From: Aphrophora alni | Lineage: Eukaryota; Arthropoda; Insecta; Hemiptera; Aphrophoridae | Assembly (NCBI GenBank): GCA_963513935.1 | Contig: OY740766.1 | Location: forward strand, 1,022,001-1,086,000 | Direction: 5' to 3' | DNA: 64,000 nucleotides | In this document: positions 26,382-36,644 of the stretch, one piece after another | Numbering within the stretch: the stretch's first letter is position 1 | Layout of the letters: every line of letters starts with the position of its first letter | The notes under the pieces: generated by a model | The model's database searches: none | Seen by the model: the letters and a program-made list of their open reading frames with translations, nothing else | Told to the model about the DNA's origin: nothing | Translations under genes and position numbers: made by a program

Positions 26382-26537
26382 ATGTTTTCACTGGAAAGGT
26401 TATTTCTTTCTATCCTAGTGTTTGTGTTTCTTGAACAACAAGCGACAGCATTTTTTAATATTCAAATTATTGATCCTTCTGAAGAGATAAATTTATTTAA
26501 AAAAGATATAAGAACACAACCTTCAGAGGAGCCAAAG
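26382..26537 (+). CDS. Astacin 2 exon 1 (signal peptide, propeptide)
   Basis: 52 codons from the ATG to AAG, phase 0. The donor is AAG|GCAAGT, a GC-type splice site matching the usual strong GC-AG consensus. The nearest GT (GCAA|GTAACA) would end in phase 1 and needs a different acceptor (agagtag|TTCGT) in exon 2. Phase 0 in the paralogue favours the GC site. Confidence 0.85.
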
Positions 26538-29500
26538 GCAAGTAACAATTTACTAATACAGTTAAATAGAGTTTTTATTTTTATAATTTGAATACTTTAA
26601 TTAATCCTGTTGGTAAATAATGTCTATGGTCACTTTTAGCTTATACAAACATTAGAAGACCACAAGGGAAAAACAATCGCAGGCATAATTTTAACTTTTT
26701 TAGATGATGCCATAACAATTCTTAGACTTTTTGAAAAATTAATTTTATAAAATAACACCAATGTGAAAGGGTTTTGCATTGCTTTCTAATGATACCCTAC
26801 TAACAAATTACTTAATTACAAAAAAATCACGTCTTTAAATTTTTACCTAAATTTATATATTTTTAAAAACTATATCATGAACTCTGGTTGGTACTTTATT
26901 GTTTGAGAAGGACTCTGATTCTTTTTTATTTTTTTTTATTTAACAAATTTAACTTATTTATTTTGTTCAAACTTTTTTTTTAAATTTAACAAAGTATTTC
27001 TCAAAACTATCTTCTGTAATTTACTTTTCTTTATTGAACATATGGGAATTTAGTAAAATATTGTTGAGATTTTGGTGTACAGAATTTTGTTAAATGTTTG
27101 ATATCATTATATTTTGCTGTAGATGATGGAAGTAAATTATGTAATGATTTATTCAAACTGCGATATATTCCAATCCATTCCCTTTTTGTGCTGATTGATT
27201 CCAACATACCATTGTAGGTTGTGCGAAGTGAAACATTATTTGGATCATCAGATGTAAACTGTATTTCTTTTATGTTGGGAATTGGAAATGGACACTTTTG
27301 TTTATATCTAGGCAAGAAGTATGTCATCTAAGACTTAAATATATTTTGCTAACTTATGAAGATTTTGAAAGTTGTTGGCTTACTGCATGAATCACCTATA
27401 TCGTCGATCAATCGTTGGTGTTTCTAAGTGGGCTTTTTGGTTGATGTTGCCCATATCTTTATCAGGCTCCATATAACTGTGACCATGTACAGGGTATACT
27501 ATTTTAACTATCTTGAATTGTTTAGTAGCTGTACATAAAGAATTAAAATTACGAAAAAATGTATAATTTTTATTTTGTCCTGGACATGAGTTCAGTAACA
27601 AAATTAAGTTCTGCACCTTTTCTTCAAAAAAATTGATCCATCATTAAGCACACATCATCAGCTCCTTTCTTGGCAATAGTTTCTTCATACGTGTAAAAAA
27701 TAACATCCCCCATTAGATAAATTATGTATGTTAAACAAGTACAACGATAACTGATGGGGTTAGTAGACATCATTCATTGCAATATTTGGACAGTGCAGAT
27801 TGTTCATGAAATCTACACATGTGGCACCAAAATCTCTTTTTGAACTATAAAATTTTTTAGCTGCTAGAGTTGAAGACCTTTTTCTTTTATAAAAGGCATT
27901 AGCTTTTCACAAGTGCAATATCTTCGTGTTTCAAGACTTTTAATTTTAATTTGAATAGATTCATCATTGCTTTTCTTCATTGCCAGGATATTAACATTCA
28001 ATTTATCACAGAAAGAACAAGTATTTTTTCTAGGAAAACCAAAATTAATATTATATTTAGATGTACATATTTTTCTATAATATGCATAAGACTCAGGTTG
28101 AGTAGGATGGTTAATTGAATACAATTTATGGAGTTTTCTAAAAGGTTTCACTTGTTTTCTTTAGTGAATATTGAATTTTTTTATTCTTTATTGACTGTAT
28201 TTTCAGTTTCAACTGATTTTATGAGCCCTCTATGTTAATGAATTTTAACAGTAATAAGTGTTTAGTTTGTAATGCCATGAATTGAGAGCATAGCTTTGTA
28301 GAGAATAGGCACTTCGATATGTATTTGTTATCTGTGATTTACCGCCAGCAATCCTTGAATTTTTCTTTTTTTCAGTTTATGTGTTCATATAACTAATTTC
28401 ACTACTACACGTGTTTCGGACATTATCGTCCATCGTCGAGTGATAAACACTTAATTTTAAAAAATTCTGAGGTAGGATAATATATTATCACAGATATGTT
28501 GATGATGTAATAATGTTGTTCAGAGGTAGTAATAGACAGATCTAGGAACTAAATACTTACATGAATAAATACACCCACACATAAAATTTACACATGAAGT
28601 TGAACAAAATAATGCATTAAACTATCTGGACCTGACAATTTCAAGACTAGAGGGGAAACATAAATTCAAAATTTTCAGAAAACCTACAAACACAGACCAG
28701 ACCATTCACAAAACATCCCACCATCCGATTACACACAAAATGGCGGCATACAACCACATGGTAAACAGATTAATATCAGTTCCTATAGAAGAAGCCGATT
28801 ACATCGAGGAACTAAACATAATAAAACATATTGCACACCAAAATGGATACAAACCGACAATAATAGACAATATACTCAAAAAAGAGAAACAGCACCATGA
28901 CTATAGAAAAACAGGACAACAAGTTTGTAACAATACAACACAACACCAAATTCAAAAACACAATAGCTAACATATTCAGACAACAGGGTTACAAAATAGC
29001 GTAAAAACCAAATCCAACCTGAACCAAATACTAAGTAGGAACATAACCAATAATCAGGATAAATACAAAAATAATGGTGTATATAGATTGAACTGTAGTT
29101 CATGTAATAAATTTTACATGGGACAGACAGGGCGTTTGATAACCAAGCACTGAGAGATATTTCCATGACTTTTGACTTTTTGTAGTAAAATAACAGTTCA
29201 AAACCTTGCCCGCCAGATGGCACTTTCAACTAAAAATGTGATGAAATTTGGATTCTGATCATTTCCCCCTTGTGATCTTTATTTACATTTAAGGAAGTGA
29301 AGTATTCTAACAAGTGAAGAAGTGGAAGGAAAAGGTTATACTCTATCAAACTTCTGAAAACTAAATAATTTTTTAAAAAATTATTAAATTCAAGATTTTA
29401 ATTTTATTACAATCTGATCACTAACACTGATCAATGAGTAATTTTTTACAAACCTAAATTAGTACAATACATATATTAACCTAAGGGCCTACTAATTATC

Positions 29501-32500
29501 ACTTAGCTACAGGTAACATATTTCTATACATTAGTCACAAAGCAGTCTGCATACACCAATCACTTTATTTGCTCAAAAGGTTTCACTCTCTTGAGTCTTC
29601 TTGTCAAATTGATATTATCAAAGAGCAGGAGAGAGCCTAAATGCTGGTGGAGTCATTGTTCGAGACTTCTTGCAAATTTGTGAATTATTTGGTCCACTGT
29701 GTCCATCTGCAGGTCATGATGGAGATCGCTGTTTCTAATATACCTGGGAGCATTAACAACAATGTTCCTTAGTACTTTATTTTGGAATCTCTGGATGGTT
29801 AAGATATTGCTTTTACTAGTACACCCCCAGATTGTACTCCTTGCAGTGCATGAGGTTGGGTATCAAATGTAGAGTATTGAATTTAATTTTTAAGTTTTTG
29901 AAAGAATGACAAACTAAAACACCAATAAATGGCACTGACTCTGAACTATGTACAGTACAATGTAACACTACAAAGTACAGTAATAAGTTCAACACTCTTC
30001 CTGGGCATATGAGTCATTGATCTATGCTGACGCTCTATCTGTATGGACTGCTCATAAGGATCCATTCATGGCAGTTGATGCTGTTCAGCAATCTCTCAGT
30101 CTCATTCATCATTGGGCGACCAACCATAGACAATATTTTATTATTGTATGTTAATTTATTTATGATTATTTGTTGTTTTTATATAAGGTTTTGTTTTGTT
30201 TAGTCTCTGTTGACTAATTTATTGTTGTTGTTTTTATACTGCACTTTTAACATATATTAATCAAGTTGAAAATGTGATTATGGCCATACAAATTGTAGTT
30301 TGTTCAAAGCAGAAATAAATAATATGATACATTAGATTTGGAGAACTAGAAGGTAAAAGGTTAGATATTGTGATAATTAATTTCCCTCTTTGGGGAAGTA
30401 GGAGGAGTATTATTTTAAGAAGCTAATGTTGTATACATTTCAAATGCTAATCAATACTTTGAAGCTGTTCGAATTCAAATTTTTATGTTATGTAGATGTT
30501 ATTAATAATTGTTCACTGTATGAAAAATATAAAAATAATATATGTACAAAATAAGCTATTTTTTACTTATGTTTGACTAGAAACAATAATAAACGGTCAA
30601 GTAATCTGATTAAAATGCCCATAATGTTGGTTTTAGTTAATAAACCAGCTTGTTTTTGTTATCCCAATTCCAGTATACAAATTCATATCTTTTTGTAGAT
30701 TCATGTCTCGAATATTATACCGAGTAAATCAAAGATTTATATTTTTTTAATTAGGGAGTTTAATGTTCATTTTGAAAGACTGTTTCAGTTTTATTAAAAA
30801 ATGTATGTAATAAAAGACTCAGTTGTTTTTAAATTGAATTAAAGTTATGTTTCTAATTAACATACCTTATTTCAAGTCAATAGTAGTTCTTTATATTAGA
30901 GTAATGGCTACATGTTTTGCTGCCATAGGCAGCATCATCAGGTCAGCTAATAACATTAACACTTTGTTCACATACACATCACAAACACATATAAAAATCT
31001 CTGTCTGACACAAATAATCGTGCAGAAACGGCACTCGTTAAAAGTTTAAAAAAATTTAGTTCCCAGTATTTTGGGCACATGTTCACTAACTGAGTTAGAT
31101 TGGGATACTGCCGAATACCAAATAAATGAGACGAACAATGGCTTTTCGAACTAATGCTGGCTTGAATTTGAAAAAGCGACAAAACAGTTTTTGAGGAACG
31201 AGCATAAGATTATTGGATAGTATGACAGGATCTGAATCTGTTGACGGGTGGAAAAACTGTTCTCTAAAGTTTCTAACGGTCTCTCAGTATTGGTGAAAGA
31301 CTGATACATGTGCACACACACACACAAGACAAGCTCATACGCAGAGATCTGAGGTTAGGTTTAAAATCTCTTCTTAATTAAGTAACAACTTCAGTCAGTG
31401 GGTATAGGGTTACGGGCCGCAACAAATGTTTTGTGGTTAGGATCTTGGGGCTTTAGGTAAGGATGCCTTTAATACATAGAAATAAAAACATTTTCTCTCT
31501 TTATCAAACGTTGTACTTCTTAGACGACTCATTGAGTGCCCATACTGAAACTAGAGCCATACCAAACATAGTACATAGTTCCATGAACTTGCAGAAAACT
31601 TGGTACAGGGTCATGTTCTGACACAGATCGATGGTTTCAGGGCTTAGACTATGGTCTCACGTTACAGGCATTAGAAATACTGGTGGTGCACAATATTGAT
31701 CCTAAAAATAGTAATATGCAGTAGTGAATGTGCTAGGCTCTGGTAGCCAACAGACCAAAAGGAGAAGCAAGGGCGGGGCTAAGGCTGTCCACCCTTCCCC
31801 CCACCACTTTTGGTTCTCAAGTGCCCGGTACTCTACATATAAGATTTGTAATAAATTAAATTATCAACTACATTTTTTTCCAAAAAAGAAACGATAAATA
31901 AAATTATTACTTTAATATTAATCAAATATAAAATTTTATTTTGTTATAGTTAAGAGTAGTTCGTAATAATGTAATAAGAGATCCTAGAGCATTGTGGCCT
32001 AACAATACTCTTTACTACCAGTTTCAACCATCAGAATTCTCTGAACATCAGAAGTTGAGAATAAAAGATGCACTGCAAGATTTGATGAGTGAAACCTGTG
32101 TTAGGTTTGTTGAACGAACAGCAGAACCAACCTTTGTTAATATTCGTAATACTCTGGGGTAAGGTTTTATATATAAAATTAGTAAATGAGTAATACACTG
32201 ACTTGCATATATTTCTTATTACATATATAATTGGTCCAACTTTTAAAAGTGAGACATTGAAAAGAGATTTGAACAAGTCTTAAAATGATATGCTGCTCAA
32301 CATTCTCACTATTGAATATTTTACTTGATGATTTCACCACGGCTTATTGGCGGTGTTCAAGATAAGAAAAATTAAGATAACTCCCTTGAAAATAATTATA
32401 TGTGCCCTTGTAATGTTTGAAAATAAAAATTTAATAAAACGAATTATGACTTTCATTTCAGTGAGCCACTCAGTATATTACATTCAAACAACAGGCAGTG

Positions 32501-35500
32501 GTATACTTTAGACTGTAAAACTCTCCATGTTGATCTTACAAAATATAATATAATATAGAAAATTAAATTTACAAATTTTTAAACAGGTATCCAAATTTTA
32601 ATACTAACTCATAACTTATAATTGAAAATTTTCAGCTGCTCTGGAAATGTCGGCTATCATCACAATGGTTCAATGGATTTATACCTTGTAACTTCTAATT
32701 GCCGAACTAGAGGGATAATTCAACATGAGTTCCTACATGCTTTAGGTTTTTGGCATGAACATACACGCTCAGATAGAGACAATTACATTTCTGTATTATG
32801 GGACAATATAATTCCAGGTAAATATGTTAAACTTACTCACATTTTTCATCGCATTCTCACCCAGTTTAACACAAAAAGAAATAGCATTACAGTGATGAGT
32901 ACAACAGGCCTACTGCTCAGTTTATAGAAAAATAATCTCTTTTCCATTTTATTGCTTCTTACTTACCATCAAGTATAAAATTAAACCTTTGATAAAATCT
33001 GAATCAATTTGTGGTATTAGAATTGTCTTATAACCATGGGCGTCATCACCGGGGGGGGGGGGGGACGCGTCCCCCCAATTATTGAGATGTAAAAATATTT
33101 TTGCTAAAAGCGAATAATTTACTTAAAACCTTAAAAAGTAAACATCGGGCTTTGTCTCTACTAGGGTTTTTAACATTACATTTCTGTTACAAACGCATAA
33201 ATAAATGCATAAAAACAATGTTTTGAGAAGTTTAATTTTAAAGAATTTCCATACCCCCAGACCCCCGGCATATGCCCCCCCCCCCAATAATGAACTGGTG
33301 ATGACGCCCATGCTTATAACTATTAAATCTAAAGTAAAGCACCTTCAAGCTGATCAATTTATCATATAAAAACAAAATAAGGATGTCAATATTAAAAAAT
33401 ATTACAGCTTTGGTGGCAAATATAGGCGGTGCACACCTTTTTCACACAATCATTCAAGAAGCCAAAAACTAATCAAGTTCAAAATTTAGGAGGAAAGCTT
33501 CTAAAAGACCGGAACCGGATTTTCTCACAATTGGCTGAAGATTTCGATATAATTTTGCTAATGTAAGCTCTATGACAAATAAAATATAATAACTAACGCC
33601 TTTTTCAAAAACATTAGTTCAAGAGTTGTCTGTAAGGCAAATGAACCACAAACACTGTCCTAAAAATTAAAATATCTCAAAATCAACACAAGAAAATTTG
33701 CTAAAATTAGAGTGGAATTTGAAGAATTATAACCAAGTCAATACACACAATCACAAGTAAAATAAAATTGGGTTTATGAATTGTTTAAAAATATCTAAAC
33801 AAGTCATAGCATACAACAGTTAAACTTTAGTGTTGAAAAGTTATATGCAAATTAAGACATGTTTGATGTTTTTAAAACTGAGTTTCTTGATTTTATGGAA
33901 GGATTCACCAAAGATCAGATTTTTAATGCCAACGAAACTGAGTTAACTATAAAATGTTGCTTAAAAAATCGTTAGCATTGGTAAATGACAAATCTGCACC
34001 CGAGCATAAAATGATTAAAGAGCATGTCACAATTTTAGCATGCAGAAAAGGATCTGGAACTTACAGACTTCTCTTAATGTGTATTGGAAAATCTAAATCT
34101 CCAAGAGCTCTTAAGAATATTTCTTCTAATGCACTTCTAGTTCTATATTGTGCTCAAACAAGTACTTGGATGTCTACAGTTCTTTTAAAAGATTGATTAT
34201 ATAAATACTTTGTACAAAATGTAGAAAAATACCTTACATCCAATAGATTTCCCAGAAAGATATATTATTACTAAATAATGCACCAATGCATCCAAGTTTA
34301 TATATACAATGTGATTGGTTAGATTTTGTATAATGTTATATACAAAACAATTAATAGGGCTATGTGCCCTATTAAATTCTAACCTATATATATTTCTGGA
34401 GGCTTTCCATATTCCAGAAATTTATTTAGCTATAAGTATTGCCTGTTTGTTTTAGGAAGTACTTCCATTATTTGGAAATTAATTATAGTACTTATATTAT
34501 ATGTGTTATTTCCTACGTATAATTTCAGCATGGATGACAAATTCACAAATTCCTAATAAATTTGATTATTGTAAACCACGTGTAGTTTGTTTGTGGCTCC
34601 TAAGTAACCCACGATCCCGAAAATTAGTTTATGTCTGTGTTCTCTCATAGAATGGCGCCCAATAAAATCAATAATGTCATAAAAGTAAAATTAAACTCAC
34701 CAATAGTAAAAAAGTTACAATAAATATGGATTTTTTTAAGTTACGTTTTTGGTTCTTAGTACGCCTTCCTAAAGAACTCGTAACTCTAACAAAAATAAAT
34801 AAAAAAATTGAAGCTAAGTTTTGTCTGCCTTACAGATAATGATGCCCAATGTAATAAATAATAAAATGAAAGATTGAAAGATAATAAGTTTGAATTACAA
34901 GAATAAGAAACTATCAAGTATCAATCCACTATCTCAAAAACGGATCACGTAATAAATTCGGAGTCAATAGTTCATTCGCCCTTTGGTAACAAATTCTTTT
35001 GTTTACGTTAGGCCTTTAGTTTGTTGTATGATTTGTGTAAGAAATTTAGTGCAAGGTTTGTACACCGTTTAATTTATTATTTGACAGCTATAATTTCTAG
35101 AAATCCATTGCATGTCAAACTTGTATATATTAAGGTTCCATAATATAGTTTTGAAATCTTGTTTTGCTCTGAAATCTTGTTTTGCTCATAGTATTCTCAT
35201 ATTAACAAATGGAATCTTCTTTTTCTATCTCAAATGGTTTTTGATAAAATTACATAAAGTCTGTGTTTTGTTACTTATTTTAAACTATATTTATTTACTT
35301 TGTGTTGATATAATTTACTATTCTGACAATGAAGATAAAATTATAAATTTACACGATTAATAATTGCAAAATAAAATAGGAGAAATAAATCAGTAATTAT
35401 CCATTATTTTAAAAATGTATAATATGCTTTAATGTGACAGCAGATATTTCTTGTTGAAACTCCATATTCAAGGATAAAAAAAAGCAAAAGCTTAAAGTTT

Positions 35501-36644
35501 CAAATATTTTAATAATATAAATGAGCTACAATTGTTTTGCCTTGCGGCATCATCGGGCAACTGATAATTTACAGGTATAGACAACTATTTAAACATAGCT
35601 AAGTAACAGGAAACTGAAATACAATAGAGAAATCAGGAAACGTAGATGCTAGGTCATCCCCCTACCTTTCCCGATTTCTCTATTGTATTTCAGTTTCCTG
35701 TTACTTATGTTTTAGTTGTCTATACCTGTAAATTATCAATTGCCCGATGATGCCGCAAGGCGAAACAATTGTAGCTCATTTATATTATTAAAATATTTGA
35801 AACTTTAAGCTTTTGCTTTACTTTATCCTTGTATAATATGGTGTTCGCAAAAATCAACAAATTTTGATTATCTATTTTGATATTTATGTAATAATAAAAC
35901 TATGTTAATGACTTCTTATAACTTAAGACTTGTCTGTTTCTAATAGGAAGAGAAAGTAACTTCTATAAACGTAATCCACTTGAAACCTTGACCCTTGGAC
36001 TACCATACGACTATGGAAGCATAATGCATTACAGTGCTAATTCATTTTCTAGAGATCGAAAAAATCCAACTATTGTTATTATAGACAAAAATATAACTGA
36101 AAAGATTGGACAAAGAAAAAGGTTTAGTAAAATTGATGTTGCCAAAATAAACCGTCTTTACAATTGCTCGTCGATATTTTACAAAGCATATGAATTGAAT
36201 ATCAGTAATTCTGTTCATAGTGAATTCCCAAACATTGGAGACTTATTTGAACCGGAAATTAATAAAGAAATCAATTCCAATGCAACTACAACACCAGATA
36301 AACAAATAAGAATAAATATATTTGATAACAAATTACTAAATATATCTGAAATTATACTACAAATGTTAAATGAAGCTATCATAAACATTACCAATAGAGG
36401 TAATCTTAATAATGAATCAGAAATTAATATGGAAATCACAATGTCTCCTGAATTTGAGAAAGAAATAGAAATAACAAACAATGAACTTCTATTTAGAAAA
36501 TATAATCTGGCAGTAAACAAATCATTGATTAGTGAAACATGGGACGAATTTAGTGATTCTTTACAAGACATAGTCATTAACATATCTTTGGATATTTTAA
36601 ATATACTTTACCTTATTTATGATATTTATCATCCAGATACCTAA
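26382..36644 (+). CDS. Astacin-family zinc metalloprotease 2 (four exons)
   Basis: Exons 26382-26537, 31950-32158, 32636-32817 and 35947-36644 join in phase (1245 nt, 414 residues). Predicted secreted endopeptidase. Residues 1-23 are a clear signal peptide (MFSLERLFLSILVFVF then LEQQATA). The short propeptide contains LFKKDI, which resembles the FxGDI aspartate-switch motif. The protease domain starts near RDPRALWPNN and has [20 protein letters not shown] with H152, E153, H156 and H162. The Met-turn is SIMHY (M209) and the four core cysteines are present. The tail of about 160 residues is rich in Asn, Ile and Glu with many N-x-S/T sequons and no known domain. Exon 2 and 3 lengths and all phases equal those of astacin 1, so the pair arose by tandem duplication. 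All key residues are present, so it is probably active. Confidence 0.92.
27031..28160 (-). mobile_element. Decayed transposon ORF (CPGQNKN/GHSY type)
   Basis: Three minus-strand frames (27864-28151, 27392-27616, 27031-27327) follow each other in one direction with breaks. They read GFPRKNTCSFCDKLNVN, then NSCPGQNKNYTFF and VHGHSYMEPDKDMGN. This order resembles a widespread insect transposon-encoded protein type with a CxGQNKN...GHS...D block, often annotated as an uncharacterised DUF (DUF7869-like, from memory). Several stops, so non-functional. It lies in astacin 2 intron 1, antisense to it. Confidence 0.55.
28395..28450 (-). ncRNA. Hammerhead-like motif (minus)
   Basis: On the minus strand: tcactcgacgatggacgata then atgtccGAAACACGTGTAGT. 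Helix II is ggac/gtcc. GAAA is intact, helix III is the palindrome CACGTG, the cleavage-site triplet reads GTA, and flanking tcact/agtga could form helix I. The CTGANGA box is altered by an extra C (ctCGACGA). It sits just before a Penelope-like RT fragment of opposite orientation. Confidence 0.5.
28480..29160 (+). mobile_element. Penelope-like retroelement fragment 2
   Basis: Interrupted frames read YVDDVIMLFRGSNRQ (the RT catalytic YVDD is intact here), then a block like the post-RT region of Penelope elements, an intact 76-residue piece MAAYNHMVNRLISVPIEEAD (28740-28970), and a final CNKFYMGQTGRLITKH similar to GIY-YIG. Stops and frameshifts occur throughout. It lacks the RT N-terminal half. 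It is distinct in sequence from the copy at 20545. Confidence 0.7.
29560..29860 (-). mobile_element. Jockey-type LINE 3' fragment
   Basis: Reading the minus strand gives IWGCTSKSNILTIQRFQNKV and LRNIVVNAPRYIRNSDLHHD, then a DQIIHKFARS block and LTRRLKRVKPFE. This matches the conserved end of jockey-clade reverse transcriptases (IQRFQNKVLR...NAPWYVRN..LH.DL). Truncated, with a stop. Confidence 0.75.
30901..30946 (-). ncRNA. Hammerhead-like motif (minus)
   Basis: Minus strand: CTGATGA, helix II tgctgcc-tat-ggcagc, then AAAACATGTAGCC. The core box CTGATGA is intact, helix II is perfect and helix III is CATG. The G of GAAA is replaced, which should abolish cleavage. It resembles 3'/5' repeats of Penelope-like elements. 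Confidence 0.55.
30950..31949. other. Astacin 2 intron 1, 3' part
   Basis: Mostly unassigned AT-rich DNA with a short CA microsatellite at 31311-31325. The minus ORF at 30979-31182 has no recognisable features. A GC-rich patch at 31740-31830 might be an old transposon end but has no partner. Confidence 0.5.
31950..32158 (+). CDS. Astacin 2 exon 2
   Basis: Acceptor ttgttatag|TTA, donor CTGGG|GTAAGG, 209 bp, phases 0 and 2. It contains VIRDPRALWPNNTLYYQF and CVRFVERT. It has the same length and phases as astacin 1 exon 2. Confidence 0.92.
32636..32817 (+). CDS. Astacin 2 exon 3 (catalytic)
   Basis: Acceptor attttcag|C, donor CCAG|GTAAAT, 182 bp. It encodes CSGNVGYHHNGSMDLY, SNCRTRG and the HExxHxxGFxHE zinc site. 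Confidence 0.96.
33035..33312. mobile_element. hAT-type MITE with perfect 8-bp target duplication
   Basis: Perfect 16-bp inverted termini catgggcgtcatcacc / ggtgatgacgcccatg, flanked by direct repeats CTTATAAC at 33027-33034 and 33313-33320. An 8-bp duplication is the hAT superfamily signature. The 278-bp interior has long G and C runs near each end (33051-33064, 33277-33285) and no transposase. It is inserted in astacin 2 intron 3. Confidence 0.93.
33860..34320 (+). mobile_element. Tigger/pogo DDE transposase remnant
   Basis: With one frameshift near 33950 it reads FTKDQIFNANETELTIK, KKSLALVNDKSAPEHKM, IKEHVTILACRKGSGTYRLL and CIGKSKSPRALKN, then WMSTVLLKD and a degraded DNAP-like block. 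This follows the Tigger/jerky DDE domain (IFNADETGL...CIGKSKSPRALKN). The first catalytic Asp (NADE) is now Asn (NANE). Pseudogene in astacin 2 intron 3. Confidence 0.82.
35521..35562 (-). ncRNA. Hammerhead-like motif, palindrome left arm
   Basis: Minus strand: CCGATGA, helix II gcc-gcaa-ggc, then CAAAACAATTGTAGCTC. The box is CTGATGA with T to C, the GAAA G is lost and helix III is CAATTG. Confidence 0.45.
35738..35780 (+). ncRNA. Hammerhead-like motif, palindrome right arm
   Basis: CCGATGA, then TGCCGCAAGGC, GAAA intact, helix III CAATTG, then TAGCTC. It differs from the left arm by retaining GAAA. The T to C change in the first box is a core defect. Confidence 0.5.
35947..36644 (+). CDS. 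Astacin 2 exon 4 (Met-turn and tail)
   Basis: Acceptor ttctaatag|GA, stop TAA at 36642-36644. It has LPYDYGSIMHYSANSFSRD, the last cysteine in RLYNCSS and a tail longer than in astacin 1 by about 50 residues. Confidence 0.95.

Larger units (their letters stand above)
35476..35826. repeat. Long palindrome of two Penelope-type terminal repeats
   Basis: Left arm about 35476-35635 and right arm about 35672-35826 are inverted copies over about 150 bp with few differences. Each arm carries one hammerhead-like motif. A diverged single copy, extending further outward (taatgt(g/a)acagcagatatttcttgttgaa), is at 55156-55296 and also adjoins the left arm at 35428-35470. Confidence 0.92.

Noticed and set aside
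28876..29229. Minus-strand 117-residue open frame
   Set aside because: Antisense to the Penelope-like fragment, Tyr/Phe/Ser-rich, no motif.
36215..36583. Minus-strand 122-residue open frame
   Set aside because: It is the antisense shadow of astacin 2 exon 4.
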